A DNA stretch of 64,000 bases from an uncultured Roseovarius sp. (GCF_913057115.1 NZ_CAJXNN010000006.1:41059-105058); one strand, 5' to 3'. Shown: positions 20,021 to 28,020, counted from the stretch's first letter. Notes: generated by a model not told the origin, from the letters alone. Program-made: numbers and translations.

Positions 20021-21103
20021 TCAGAACTCCGCCCAAACGCGGGTCATGTGCTCATCAATGATCCGCTGATAGGTGCCGTTTTCCTTGATCTTCGCCAGAC
20101 CATCCTCAAAGACGCTCAGGAACGCCTCGCCATTGGGGTGCGATTTATGGGCAACCATGTGGTTACCATCCACCGAAATCGGCTGCCCCTGCGCCACGAC
20201 CACCCGGTCGCCAAGGCCCAACTCCTTGATCTTGCCGCGCCCCAGGAACTCATTCAGCACCACACCGTCAACCGCCCCATCGGTCAGCAACCGGAAACAC
20301 TCCGCTGGCGACGCCGCAGTGTTCAGCTTGATCACCCCATCGCGCAGCCAATTGCGCCCGTGCTGATCAAAAATATAGGTCGAATAGCCCGACGGACGGC
20401 ACAGCGTCTTGCCCTGCATATCCGCATCGCTGTTGAAGGCCATGGGGCGGTTCTTGTCGACAAACAACAGCATCAGAACCTCGAACATCGAGTCCGAGAA
20501 AACGAGGTTCTTGCACCGATAGGTCTCCGGGTCCGCCGCGCAATCCGGCTTGAACCACGGGAACCCCATGTCAAGCAAGGCGTTCGACAAAAGCGGCTCG
20601 TGATGCGAGGCCCAGTCGTTGACCCAATGAATGGCAAACCCCTGCTCGGGGTCGGCCGCCTCCATCGCCGCCTGCACCACCTCGGCCAGAATCCCGCCGT
20701 TGGGCATATCCGTGTCGGTAAAGGGCCAGAAGTCGCTGCCGGTCAGCACATTGATCTTCCGGCGGGTTGATGCATCGCCGGGTGCCACCCTCAACGGCTG
20801 TGCCGCCTGCGTACTCGCCGCAGCCACCTGCGTGCCACCCGCCAATCCCGTCGGCAAGCCATCGACACAGCGCAGCCGCAGCTTCATCCCAACCCGGATG
20901 TTGTTGGGGTTCTCCCCGATCTGGTCCAGATTCCCTGAGTGGATCACCGTCCACATCCCGGCATTCTTGTACTGCGAATCCGCGATAATCGACAGGCTCT
21001 CGCCCCGCTTCACCGTGTAGGTCCCGCCACAGGTTTGCGCCTGCGCCGCCGCGCCGAAAACTGCACAAATACCCATAGCCACCGAAAAAAGTGTTTTCCG
21101 CAT
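20021..21103 (-). CDS. LysM domain plus solute-binding-domain protein (copy 1)
   Basis: About 360 residues. A signal peptide ends near AAQAQTCG, a LysM module follows (VKRGESLSIIADSQYKN), and a substrate-binding domain starts near LTGSDFWPFTDTDMPNGG. It shares the same order and many motifs with the downstream paralogue (PWFKPDCAA, GKTLCRPSGYST), so the pair arose by tandem duplication. The start is uncertain among TTG 21115, ATG 21106 and ATG 21103; a GGGGGA run lies 5 bases before 21103. The ligand is unknown. Confidence 0.78.
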   Translation of the reverse strand: MRKTLFSVAMGICAVFGAAAQAQTCGGTYTVKRGESLSIIADSQYKNAGMWTVIHSGNLDQIGENPNNIRVGMKLRLRCVDGLPTGLAGGTQVAAASTQAAQPLRVAPGDASTRRKINVLTGSDFWPFTDTDMPNGGILAEVVQAAMEAADPEQGFAIHWVNDWASHHEPLLSNALLDMGFPWFKPDCAADPETYRCKNLVFSDSMFEVLMLLFVDKNRPMAFNSDADMQGKTLCRPSGYSTYIFDQHGRNWLRDGVIKLNTAASPAECFRLLTDGAVDGVVLNEFLGRGKIKELGLGDRVVVAQGQPISVDGNHMVAHKSHPNGEAFLSVFEDGLAKIKENGTYQRIIDEHMTRVWAEF

Positions 21104-21237
21104 CATATCCCCCAAGTTTGCGGGGAAATAAGGCCTATCTTGCGGTTTCGGTCAAGGTTGAAGGCAGATTTTGTGGCTCTCCCTGCGGGTGCCATCCTGT
21201 GGATAACCCGCCATTGCCTTGAAATAGTTACCCGAAT

Positions 21238-21876
21238 CTACTGTGGCCGCAGCCGCGCCGCCAAACGCAAAGCATGGCTGGACTCTTCCGCAACGGCAGG
21301 CATCACCGGATCATAGGCCGCCCGGATCACCTCGGCGATGTCAGGACGCAGAATCACCGTGTCCTGTTCCGGCACGCTGGCCAGCGGCGACCGATCCTGA
21401 AACGCCACATCCGACCACAAGACAATCGTCTGCACCATCTGGCTCAGCGCCAAGGTTTCGGCAGGCACCTTGCTCAGGGTCTCATCCATCCGCAAAAACA
21501 CGAAGGCCGCCTTGATCGCGCCCGCCTCATCAAACCGGAACACCCGGTACTGATTGGCATCCGCCGCAATCAGCTTGTCCACCAAAGGCCCCAAATCCGG
21601 CACCAACCGGTCAAGGTCTGGCACCTCGCGCAGCTCCTCCCACTCGCGGAAGAAGAAAAACATCAGGTTCACACCCAATTCCGGGTCGGTCTCGGCCATC
21701 TGATGGCCCGCCAGAACCGCCACCGCCTCCACCGCGCCCTTGACGACCTCCAGCGTCGCGTCATCCACGCCAAAAACAATCGGCGCGATGGGCCGCCCCC
21801 AACGCGCAAACAGGTAACTGCCATCGGCGCGGGTAAACAGCGCCTCGATCTGCTCGGGTGTGCTCACAGGTTCCAT
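21238..21876 (-). CDS. Conserved-looking hypothetical protein
   Basis: 212 residues from ATG 21876; I do not recognise the family. It has no signal peptide or membrane helix. It is acidic and Leu/Val-rich, with an aromatic run MFFFFREWEEL near residue 75 and a C-terminal HALRLAARLRPQ. It is divergent from ribF: the two starts are 83 bp apart. Codon usage looks native. No function can be assigned. Confidence 0.65.
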   Translation of the reverse strand: MEPVSTPEQIEALFTRADGSYLFARWGRPIAPIVFGVDDATLEVVKGAVEAVAVLAGHQMAETDPELGVNLMFFFFREWEELREVPDLDRLVPDLGPLVDKLIAADANQYRVFRFDEAGAIKAAFVFLRMDETLSKVPAETLALSQMVQTIVLWSDVAFQDRSPLASVPEQDTVILRPDIAEVIRAAYDPVMPAVAEESSHALRLAARLRPQ

Positions 21877-21959
21877 GCCGCCCCCATAGCAGAGCGTCGA
21901 GGCCAAATGCCAGACCCTCCCGCTTGCACAAGCCCCGCGATGGGGCTACGCAACGGCCC

Positions 21960-22898
21960 ATGCAGATTATCCGCGACTACGCATATGTTGATCAGGCCGA
22001 CCGCGGCGCAAGCGTTGCCATCGGCAACTTTGACGGGGTCCATATCGGCCACCGGTCCGTCATCGACATCGCCCGCCACGCGGGCGAGGCGATCGGCGCG
22101 CCTCTCGGCGTGCTGACGTTTGAACCCCACCCGCGCGAATATTTCGCCCCCGATGCGCCCCCCTTCCGCCTGATGAACCCCGAGGCCCGCGCCCATCGCT
22201 TGGAAAAACTCGGCGTCGAAAAGCTCTACCAGCTCAATTTCAACGCCAATCTCTCGGCCCTGACGCCTGAGGAATTCGCCGCCAATGTCATCCGCGATGG
22301 CCTCGGCCTCAAGCATGTCGTCGTCGGCGCCGATTTCTGCTTCGGCAAGGGCCGCGCCGGTACCGCCGCCGACCTGCAAGGCTTCGGGGCCGAAATGGGC
22401 TTTGGCGTCAGCATCGCCCAACTTCTCGAAGGCGATCAGGGCGAGGTCTCCTCCACCGCGATCCGCCAAGCCCTCAGCGATGGCCGCCCGCGCGACGCCG
22501 CCGCCATGCTGGGCCACTGGCACCGCATGGAGGGCCAGGTTGTCGGCGGCGAACAGCGGGGCCGCGAATTGGGCTACCCCACCGCCAATATGTCCATCGA
22601 AGGGCTGCACCCACCCAAATTCGGCGTCTACGCCGTGTTGGTCGATGTCCTCGACGGCCCCCACAAAGGCAGCTACCACGGTGCCGCCTCCCTTGGTGTG
22701 CGCCCAATGTTCAACGGCGAAGTGCCCAATATCGAAACCTTCATCTTCGATTTCTCCGGCGATCTTTACGGCACCGAGCTTTCCGTCGCCCTCGTCGACT
22801 ACCTGCGCCCCGAAGAAACCTTCGACAGCCTAGAGTCCTTCATCGCCCAAATGGACGCCGACTGCGCCAAAGCCCGCGACATTCTGGCCGCCCTATGA
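21960..22898 (+). CDS. ribF: Bifunctional riboflavin kinase/FAD synthetase
   Basis: 312 residues. The N-terminal nucleotidyltransferase domain carries IGNFDGVHIGHRSVI near residue 25 and GADFCFGKGRAG. The C-terminal flavokinase domain carries GRELGYPTANM and the late FIFDFSGDLYG. It makes FMN and FAD from riboflavin. I chose ATG 21960 because family proteins begin just before the GNFDGVH motif. The stop overlaps the next gene by 4 bp. Confidence 0.95.
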   Translation: MQIIRDYAYVDQADRGASVAIGNFDGVHIGHRSVIDIARHAGEAIGAPLGVLTFEPHPREYFAPDAPPFRLMNPEARAHRLEKLGVEKLYQLNFNANLSALTPEEFAANVIRDGLGLKHVVVGADFCFGKGRAGTAADLQGFGAEMGFGVSIAQLLEGDQGEVSSTAIRQALSDGRPRDAAAMLGHWHRMEGQVVGGEQRGRELGYPTANMSIEGLHPPKFGVYAVLVDVLDGPHKGSYHGAASLGVRPMFNGEVPNIETFIFDFSGDLYGTELSVALVDYLRPEETFDSLESFIAQMDADCAKARDILAAL

Positions 22899-23371
22899 CC
22901 GACGACCCCATCGACCGCTCCGGCCTGCGCCCGCGCTTTTGGGAAACCACGCCTTTGTCGCGCATGACCCGCCATGAATGGGAGGCGCTTTGCGACGGCT
23001 GCGGCAAATGCTGCCTGAACAAGCTCGAAGATGAAGACACCTCCGAAGTAGCGCTGACAAACGTCGCCTGTCGCCTCTTCGATGATAGCACCTGCCGCTG
23101 TTCACAATACCCCATTCGCCACAAGTTCGTCCCGGAATGTATCACCCTCACCGCGAAAAACCTTGCAAGCCACCTCTATTGGATGCCGGAAACCTGCGCC
23201 TACAAGCTGCTCCATAACGGCCAGCCGCTTTACGATTGGCACCCGCTGATTTCCGGCACCCCCGACAGCGTCCATGACGCAGGGGTTTCCATGCAAGGCC
23301 GCACCGTCGCCGAATTCGAGGTTTCCGACGACGACTGGGAAGACCACGTGATAGAGGAGCCGGGAACATGA
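22895..23371 (+). CDS. YcgN-family cysteine cluster protein (UPF0260)
   Basis: 158 residues. The conserved cysteines are in CDGCGKCCLNKLED (about 30-43), NVACRLFDDSTCRC (about 58-71) and VPECITL, a zinc- or iron-chelating pattern. The family function is not established. It overlaps ribF and the aldolase gene by 4 bp each (ATGA), so the three form a coupled operon. Confidence 0.88.
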   Translation: MTDDPIDRSGLRPRFWETTPLSRMTRHEWEALCDGCGKCCLNKLEDEDTSEVALTNVACRLFDDSTCRCSQYPIRHKFVPECITLTAKNLASHLYWMPETCAYKLLHNGQPLYDWHPLISGTPDSVHDAGVSMQGRTVAEFEVSDDDWEDHVIEEPGT

Positions 23372-24417
23372 GCTTCAAATCCGACAACTGCGGCCCGGCG
23401 CACCCGGCGATCCTGCAAGCCCTCACCGAGGCCAACCAAGGTTTCGTGAACTCCTACGGCGGCGACGACCTCACAGCCCAAGTCGAGGCGAAACTGCGCG
23501 AGGTGTTCGAGGCGCCCGAGGCCTCCATTCACCTCGTCGCCACCGGCACAGCGGCCAATGCCTTGGCCCTCTCCACCCTCACCCAGCCGTGGCAAACCAT
23601 CTTCTGCACGCCCTTGGCGCATATCCACACCGATGAATGCCACGCGCCCGAGTTCTACACCGGCGGCGCGAAACTCAGCCTTGTGGGCGATGATGACAAA
23701 ATGACGCCCGAGGCGCTCAAGGCGGCGATTGAAGGCTGGCCTTTGGGCGATGTGCATTGCTCGCAACGCGGCCCCGTGGCCCTCACCCAAGTCACCGAAA
23801 TGGGCCGCCTCTATTCGCTGGACGAACTCAGCGCCCTCACCGCCACCGCCGCCCGCTACGATCTGCCCGTGCATCTTGATGGCGCGCGTTTTGCCAATGC
23901 CCTCGTGGCCCTTGGCTGCAGCCCTGCTGAAATGACATGGAAGGCAGGCATTGATGCCGTCAGCTTCGGTGGCACGAAAAACGGCTGTCTGGGGGTCGAG
24001 GCTGTAATCTTCTTCAACCCCGCTCAAGCGTGGGTATTCGAATTGCGCCGCAAACGCGCCGCGCATCTCTTTTCCAAGCACCGCTTCTTGGCCGCGCAAA
24101 TGCTGGGCTACCTCACCGATGACCTTTGGCTCACCATGGCCCACGCCGCCAACACCAAGGCCGCCCGTCTGGCCGAAGGCCTGCGCGCGGTGCCCGATTG
24201 CGTGTTTTTGGCCGAACCTCAGGCCAACATGATCTTCGCCACCCTGCCCCGCGCCACCCATCAACGCCTCATGGCCGGCGGCGCGCAATACGGTCTCAAC
24301 CAAGGCCCGCTGGACACTGGCCCCGACGAAGAGCCACTTTCCATGCGCCTTGTCTGCGACTGGTCGATTTCGGATGAAGCGATCGACCATTTCGTTGCGT
24401 TGGCCAAAGGCGATTGA
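23368..24417 (+). CDS. ltaE: Low-specificity L-threonine aldolase-like PLP enzyme
   Basis: 349 residues, fold type I PLP enzyme. Motifs: NSYGGDDLT, HTDECHAPEFYTGG, the aspartate in LDGARFANA, and the Schiff-base lysine in SFGGTKNGCLG (about residue 203). The family cleaves L-threonine or allo-threonine to glycine and acetaldehyde, or related beta-hydroxy amino acids. It is coupled to the upstream gene by a 4-bp overlap. Substrate stereochemistry cannot be told from sequence. Confidence 0.88.
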   Translation: MSFKSDNCGPAHPAILQALTEANQGFVNSYGGDDLTAQVEAKLREVFEAPEASIHLVATGTAANALALSTLTQPWQTIFCTPLAHIHTDECHAPEFYTGGAKLSLVGDDDKMTPEALKAAIEGWPLGDVHCSQRGPVALTQVTEMGRLYSLDELSALTATAARYDLPVHLDGARFANALVALGCSPAEMTWKAGIDAVSFGGTKNGCLGVEAVIFFNPAQAWVFELRRKRAAHLFSKHRFLAAQMLGYLTDDLWLTMAHAANTKAARLAEGLRAVPDCVFLAEPQANMIFATLPRATHQRLMAGGAQYGLNQGPLDTGPDEEPLSMRLVCDWSISDEAIDHFVALAKGD

Positions 24418-24442
24418 CCACCATCAACTCATACTCCGGTCA

Positions 24443-24478
24443 CCTGTGCTGTATTCCACCCGCCGGACAAAGCACAGG
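24443..24478 (+). promoter_or_regulatory. Hairpin covering the ribosome binding site of the 24487 gene
   Basis: CCTGTGCT (24443-24450) pairs perfectly with AGCACAGG (24471-24478). The right arm runs into the AGGGGG that acts as the ribosome binding site of ATG 24487. Folding would partly hide that site. It may also serve as a 3' end structure for the aldolase operon. Confidence 0.4.
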
Positions 24479-24486
24479 GGGCACCC

Positions 24487-25053
24487 ATGGCCGACAAAGA
24501 CCACACAACCGTTATCCGCATCCCCGAAGCTGTTGCCGTCTTCGACAGCGTCGAGGCCCTGAAAGCTGCCTATTGGGATTTGCGCATGGTCGGGTTCAGC
24601 CGCTACGACATCAGCCTTCTTGCCCGCCAAGAGGTGCTTGAGGAAAAACTGGGCCACGCCTACTGGCGCGCCGAGGATCTGGAGGATGACCCGAAGGCGC
24701 CCCGTGCCGCCTATGTTTCCGAGGAAGCCATGGGAGAGCTTGAAGGTGCCATCGCGGGCGGCTTCTTCTTTCTTGGCTCTTACATCGCCATGGCGGCCAT
24801 GCTCACCCCGGCCAGTACCTTGGCCGCCTCCATCGCCGCTATCGCCATCGGCGGCAGCCCGGCAGCGGTGATCGGCACACTCCTGGCCCGGCGGGTCGAC
24901 GCCAAGTTTCGCGACTACTACGCCAACCAACTGCGCCACGGCGGGATCCTGATGTGGGTCCGGGTCAAGGATGACGAAAAACGCGATCTGGCCACCAAGG
25001 TCCTGACCGAGCATTCAGGCCGTGACGTGCATACCCACGACTGGAGCGAATGA
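24487..25053 (+). CDS. Hypothetical protein with YflT-like N-terminus and glycine-rich membrane hairpin
   Basis: 188 residues. The start VFDSVEALKAAYWDLRMVGFSRYDISLLAR resembles general-stress 17M/YflT-type domains. The middle (about 95-140) is a Gly/Ala-rich hydrophobic pair of segments that could form a membrane hairpin. The C-terminal part (about 155-180) looks like a small alpha-beta domain. ATG 24487 is preceded by AGGGGG. No enzyme motif is present; function unknown, stress-related at best. Confidence 0.7.
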   Translation: MADKDHTTVIRIPEAVAVFDSVEALKAAYWDLRMVGFSRYDISLLARQEVLEEKLGHAYWRAEDLEDDPKAPRAAYVSEEAMGELEGAIAGGFFFLGSYIAMAAMLTPASTLAASIAAIAIGGSPAAVIGTLLARRVDAKFRDYYANQLRHGGILMWVRVKDDEKRDLATKVLTEHSGRDVHTHDWSE

Positions 25054-25198
25054 GCAACGGCACACTCTCGAACAGTCGCATCACGCGAATAACTCCGATC
25101 CCTGATGTGCCGTTTGGCGCTTCGTACAAAACCCGCGTACGTTTCGTACGTTTTGCCAGCGTGCGCCCTGTTAATCCGCAGGCGCGGTGCAAACGACA

Positions 25199-25236
25199 CC
25201 GACGCGATACCGACATGATACCGACGTGATGCCGAT
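25199..25236. repeat. 11-bp tandem repeat, about 3.5 copies
   Basis: Units CCGACGCGATA, CCGACATGATA and CCGACGTGATG are followed by a partial CCGATTGG. The same unit (ATACCGACGCG phase) occurs as two exact copies inside the helicase gene at 891-912. Confidence 0.7.
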
Positions 25237-25295
25237 TGGGGTTTTCGAGGTATTTCAATGCTTTACCTTTGATTCGGGCGAACCTTTGCCTGTCA

Positions 25296-25309
25296 TTGAC
25301 TGGGATCAA
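25296..25309. promoter_or_regulatory. FNR box upstream of the small HTH gene
   Basis: TTGACTGGGATCAA fits the FNR/FixK consensus TTGA-N6-TCAA exactly. Its centre is about 83 bp before ATG 25386, a spacing that fits an activator site at about -41 plus a short leader. Confidence 0.7.
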
Positions 25310-25385
25310 TGGAAACCTGCGGATACCAAGGCAGCCTCACCAGGTCTGCCGCGCCACAATCTGGCTTATCCTCCCGGAGGTTCCC

Positions 25386-25601
25386 ATGATAACGCACGCC
25401 TCACTGCCCAAGCCCCACCCAAGCAAAGCCCACGCAAAAATCCTCAACAAATTCGGACCCTTACCTGGAGAGTCGCTTCGCGCGCTGTCCGATTACGGCA
25501 TGAACGACACCGAAATCGCCCGTTATTTCGGGGTCACCCAATCCACCGTGAAACGCTTGCGCCGCACCCTTCCCGTCGCTTCGAAATGGGCCAAGGAATG
25601 A
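25386..25601 (+). CDS. Small helix-turn-helix protein
   Basis: 71 residues. The segment ALSDYGMNDTEIARYFGVTQSTVKRL (split by a turn near GVT) is a helix-turn-helix of the resolvase/sigma-region-4 style. ATG 25386 has GGAGG 5 bases upstream; the frame stays open further upstream, but this start is clearly best. An FNR box lies 77 bp upstream, so expression is probably raised when oxygen is low. With only one small domain it may act as a dimer or an adaptor; targets unknown. Confidence 0.65.
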   Translation: MITHASLPKPHPSKAHAKILNKFGPLPGESLRALSDYGMNDTEIARYFGVTQSTVKRLRRTLPVASKWAKE

Positions 25602-25611
25602 GTCAGATCCA

Positions 25612-25625
25612 TTGATAGCGGTCAA
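25612..25625. promoter_or_regulatory. FNR box upstream of the phosphoribosyltransferase gene
   Basis: TTGATAGCGGTCAA matches TTGA-N6-TCAA. It lies 11 bp after the HTH gene and about 130 bp before a short leader ORF that runs into the phosphoribosyltransferase gene. Confidence 0.65.
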
Positions 25626-25786
25626 TGTACGATTCCGTTTACAGGCTCTAATAAACCAGTCCCGTAAGGCGGCGACGGCGGTTTCATCCCAAAGGGCAAA
25701 AGCCCATCCACCGTCGCGCCGTCACCGGCCGACTCCGACATAGAAAGGTCATGTCGATGGCCGAGAAACCCCTTGAAATCATTCAT
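25622..25786 (-). CDS. Possible 54-residue small protein
   Basis: ATG 25786 with GGAAGGG 6 bases upstream opens a 54-codon frame ending at 25622. The peptide is Gly/Pro-rich and matches nothing I know. It overlaps the leader ORF on the other strand, and its stop lies inside an FNR box, so at most one of the two is likely real. Supported only by the ribosome binding site. Confidence 0.28.
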   Translation of the reverse strand: MNDFKGFLGHRHDLSMSESAGDGATVDGLLPFGMKPPSPPYGTGLLEPVNGIVH

Positions 25787-25819
25787 GTAATTCCCTTCCA
25801 CCCGGGAATGGTCGGGTGA
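25751..25819 (+). CDS. Possible 22-residue leader peptide
   Basis: ATG 25751 is preceded by GAAAGG (3-8 bases upstream). Its TGA (25817-25819) overlaps the GTG start of the phosphoribosyltransferase gene by the GTGA arrangement. This would explain how that GTG, which lacks a strong site of its own, is translated. It is too short to be sure. Confidence 0.35.
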   Translation: MSMAEKPLEIIHVIPFHPGMVG

Positions 25820-26511
25820 TCGGGGAGATGGCATTCCCGGTCCGCGCAGCGCGCTACCAAGACCGGGCCGAGGCCGCTCAGGTCCTGCTTGATGCCTTGC
25901 CGCCCCTCACAAATCAAAAGATCGTCGTGATCGCTTTGCCCCGTGGCGGGGTTCCCGTCGCGGCCCCCATCGCTCAGGCCCTAGGTGCGCCCCTCGACGT
26001 GATCCTTGTCCGCAAAGTCGGCGCGCCCGGCAACCCTGAGCTTGCAGTCGGCGCTATAACCGGGTCCGAGGAAGAAGATCTATACCTGAACATCCCCGTC
26101 ATGCGTGCCTTCGGGCTTTCCCGAACCGAAGTCCAAGCACTTGCAAAAAAAGAGTTTTCCGAGCTGACACGCAGGCGTGACACCTACCTTCCGGGACAGG
26201 CACCCGCCCCCCTTGAGGGGCGCACCGTCATTCTCGTGGACGACGGAATCGCCACCGGAAGCACGGTGCGCGCAGCACTGCACGCCATCCGGTCGAAAGC
26301 CCCTGAAAAGATCATCCTTGCGGTCCCGGTCGCCAGTTCCGAGGTGCTTTCCGAGCTTCAGAAAGATGTGGATCTTGTCATCTGCCCGGAACCACATCTG
26401 CCGCTCGGGGCCGTCGGCGCGGCCTATCAGAGCTTTCCCCAAACATCCGACGACGAGGTGATTGCCCTGCTTCGCTCCGCGTGCGACGCCGCGCCGCGAG
26501 AACCGAATTAA
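25816..26511 (+). CDS. Phosphoribosyltransferase-family protein
   Basis: 231 residues. The PRPP-binding signature VILVDDGIATGST is at about 138-150. The N-terminal half has the IALPRGGVPVA and VRKVGAPGNPELAVGA stretches found in free-standing PRTase-like proteins often encoded among stress and low-oxygen genes. The true substrate of this group is unclear, and it need not be a purine enzyme. GTG 25816 is used here; ATG 25828 is possible, but its upstream purines are too close. An FNR box lies upstream. Confidence 0.82.
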   Translation: MIGEMAFPVRAARYQDRAEAAQVLLDALPPLTNQKIVVIALPRGGVPVAAPIAQALGAPLDVILVRKVGAPGNPELAVGAITGSEEEDLYLNIPVMRAFGLSRTEVQALAKKEFSELTRRRDTYLPGQAPAPLEGRTVILVDDGIATGSTVRAALHAIRSKAPEKIILAVPVASSEVLSELQKDVDLVICPEPHLPLGAVGAAYQSFPQTSDDEVIALLRSACDAAPREPN

Positions 26512-26555
26512 TCCAATCTTTTCAGAGTATTTCCGGCTGCGTTCTCGATGTGATT

Positions 26556-26939
26556 TTATGATTGGCCAGCGGCCAGAATAGCCTGCTGCGCCTGTTTAGG
26601 CGAGGCGAACAGGCGAGCCGGCAAATATTCGGCCAGGTCCCTCAAGGCTTCGGCAATCTCGTATTCCGCGACAGCGGCTTCGCCCATGTAAACCACCACA
26701 CGAGCAACGAATTCGGCGCGCGTGGGTCTTGGTGGTGCAACGGATTGCGGGTGCCAGTTGTGGAAAAGGGCAGGCACCAATGCACAGGGCAAACGCCGGG
26801 CCAGTTCCACAACCTCGGTGGCCGTCAACCACTCACGCAAAGCCAAAAGTACCGCACATGAAAGGTCAAAGGCTCGCTCTTGCTCGGTTGCATAGGTCAC
26901 AGCCCGGATCGGCGCGCGGTCCAGATTGGCACTGATCAT
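26556..26939 (-). CDS. DUF2267-like protein
   Basis: 128 residues from ATG 26939, with AGGGA 7 bases upstream. The body (LREWLTATEVVELARRLPCALVPALFHNW and the following EFVARV segment) resembles DUF2267, an all-helical family often encoded beside phosphoribosyltransferases in stress or hypoxia clusters. The same frame runs up to 27152, but the FNR box at 27022-27035 lies inside that extension and its composition is poor, so I prefer the short form. Function unknown. Confidence 0.6.
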   Translation of the reverse strand: MISANLDRAPIRAVTYATEQERAFDLSCAVLLALREWLTATEVVELARRLPCALVPALFHNWHPQSVAPPRPTRAEFVARVVVYMGEAAVAEYEIAEALRDLAEYLPARLFASPKQAQQAILAAGQS

Positions 26940-27021
26940 AAGCATTTCCCTGATCCTATCGGATATCGCGGTTTTCACATTGGTACCCTGCAACCATAGG
27001 GTCCGTTCGCTTGGGGTAACA

Positions 27022-27035
27022 TTGACTGGCATCAA
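27022..27035. promoter_or_regulatory. FNR box upstream of the DUF2267-like gene
   Basis: TTGACTGGCATCAA matches TTGA-N6-TCAA. It is centred about 89 bp before ATG 26939 on the minus strand, almost the same spacing as the 25296 box has to its gene. This supports both the site and the chosen start. Confidence 0.7.
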
Positions 27036-27340
27036 TGGTTCGCACCGGCCATGAACAAAAGAATGGAACCCGTGCCAAAACCGCTCCCAATCCGGTTGCC
27101 AATGATCAATGACGCATCGCAGAAAAATGCTCAGTGTAATCGCGTGCAACACTCACACCACGCAAGAACCTAGAGGAGAGGACGTAAAAGGCGCCACCAG
27201 AATTGGCGTGCGAAGCATCGGAACATGAAGCCTTGATTCCGACTACGCACTCCGAGTGAAGCCCACTTGACGCCTATGATCAATTCAAGAATGCCGCCGC
27301 CGCTCCTATGCCAGCGGAGAATGGCCTTAGTGTAAAGGAA

Positions 27341-27611
27341 GTTGGGCACAGAACGCGTGCAATAAACTGTGCCGACCCCCGTTCCTGTTGCTTTCTTATC
27401 CCCGAAAAAGAAAGCAACACACACTGGCCGTTATCGCCTGATGTGAGGGCCCGCTTACGCCCCTCACGCGCCTTCCTACACGATGGCGTTGTGCTGGTAA
27501 CTTTAAGTTCGGAGCGGCGGCTGCATAATTGCCCGGATGTGAGAGTTGTTTTGCTCTGTCTGGGCAAGTGGCACTGGCCGGTGTGAGTAATCGCATCGGC
27601 CAGTGTTTTTT
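27341..27611 (+). ncRNA. Candidate structured small RNA
   Basis: Consecutive stems on the plus strand: GGCACAG/CTGTGCC (27345-27351 with 27367-27373); a perfect 12-bp stem TGTTGCTTTCTT/AAGAAAGCAACA (27386-27397 with 27408-27419); GTGAGGG/CCCTCAC (27443-27449 with 27461-27467); a two-part stem TTGCCCGGA/TCTGGGCAA with AGAG/CTCT inside (27529-27567); and ACTGGCCG/CGGCCAGT followed by GTTTTTT (27573-27611). No known RNA family is recognised and the 5' end is unknown. The boundaries given are those of the hairpin run. Confidence 0.4.
27573..27611 (+). terminator. Rho-independent terminator
   Basis: An 8-bp perfect stem (27573-27580 with 27597-27604) and 16-base loop, followed by GTTTTTT. It ends the hairpin-rich interval and has no protein gene directly upstream. 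Confidence 0.65.
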
Positions 27612-28020
27612 AGGCTGTATCGCGTCCACTAGGCTCGTGTCCGGCGTTACACCACTGCCTCGACACCAGCACCCAACTTGATTGCGCACTGGGTTTCATG
27701 TTATTCTGAAGTTGCCGCATGGTCGCCTTGGCCATATCGTGATCGGGGGATGCGAATACCGGCGACCTTTGCAAGATCAGTGCACGCAAACCGTCCAGCT
27801 TGATCCACTTGAAGGCCACCCGGTGTTCGAAGACGCATCAGTGGCGCACCCTTTTTGGGGCCCTGAGTGTAACGAGTGATTTACTGCCAGTTTGGTTTTC
27901 AAGGAGAACGCGGTCATCCGCGTCATTTTATTTGGATAAAATCTTGGGTCGAGCGACATAGGAATTTTGAAATGGGGAAAGAGTTTAAAGCATTATCCGC
28001 CGCAAGGGACGCTTTGCGCC

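Larger units (their letters stand above)
25054..25385. other. Gene-free 332-bp interval with hairpin, short tandem repeats and FNR box
   Basis: No supported gene. It holds a hairpin built on CGTACG (25136-25141 with 25145-25150, extended by CAAAA/TTTTG at 25127-25131 and 25151-25155 across a bulge), a probable 3' end for the upstream gene. Then come an 11-bp tandem repeat (25199-25236) and an FNR box (25296-25309) ahead of the small HTH gene. Confidence 0.6.
26940..28020. other. Gene-poor 1.1-kb interval
   Basis: No protein gene I can support: the frames in it are short, overlap on both strands and have no good ribosome binding site. It holds the FNR box at 27022-27035, a run of five stem-loops (27345-27611, see ncRNA entry), and about 400 bp of unexplained sequence before the response regulator. 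It may contain the remains of a lost gene. Confidence 0.55.

Noticed and set aside
26940..27152. N-terminal extension of the DUF2267-like gene to a GTG at 27152
   Set aside because: It would place the FNR box inside the coding region, lacks a ribosome binding site, and ATG 26939 has AGGGA at correct spacing.
27341..27611. Integron attC array
   Set aside because: The hairpins differ in length and sequence, no core RYYAAC-type ends were seen, and no integrase gene is present.
27170..27689. Several short frames in the gene-poor interval as possible proteins
   Set aside because: They overlap on both strands, lack ribosome binding sites and recognisable motifs, and coincide with strong hairpins; an RNA or decayed sequence fits better.
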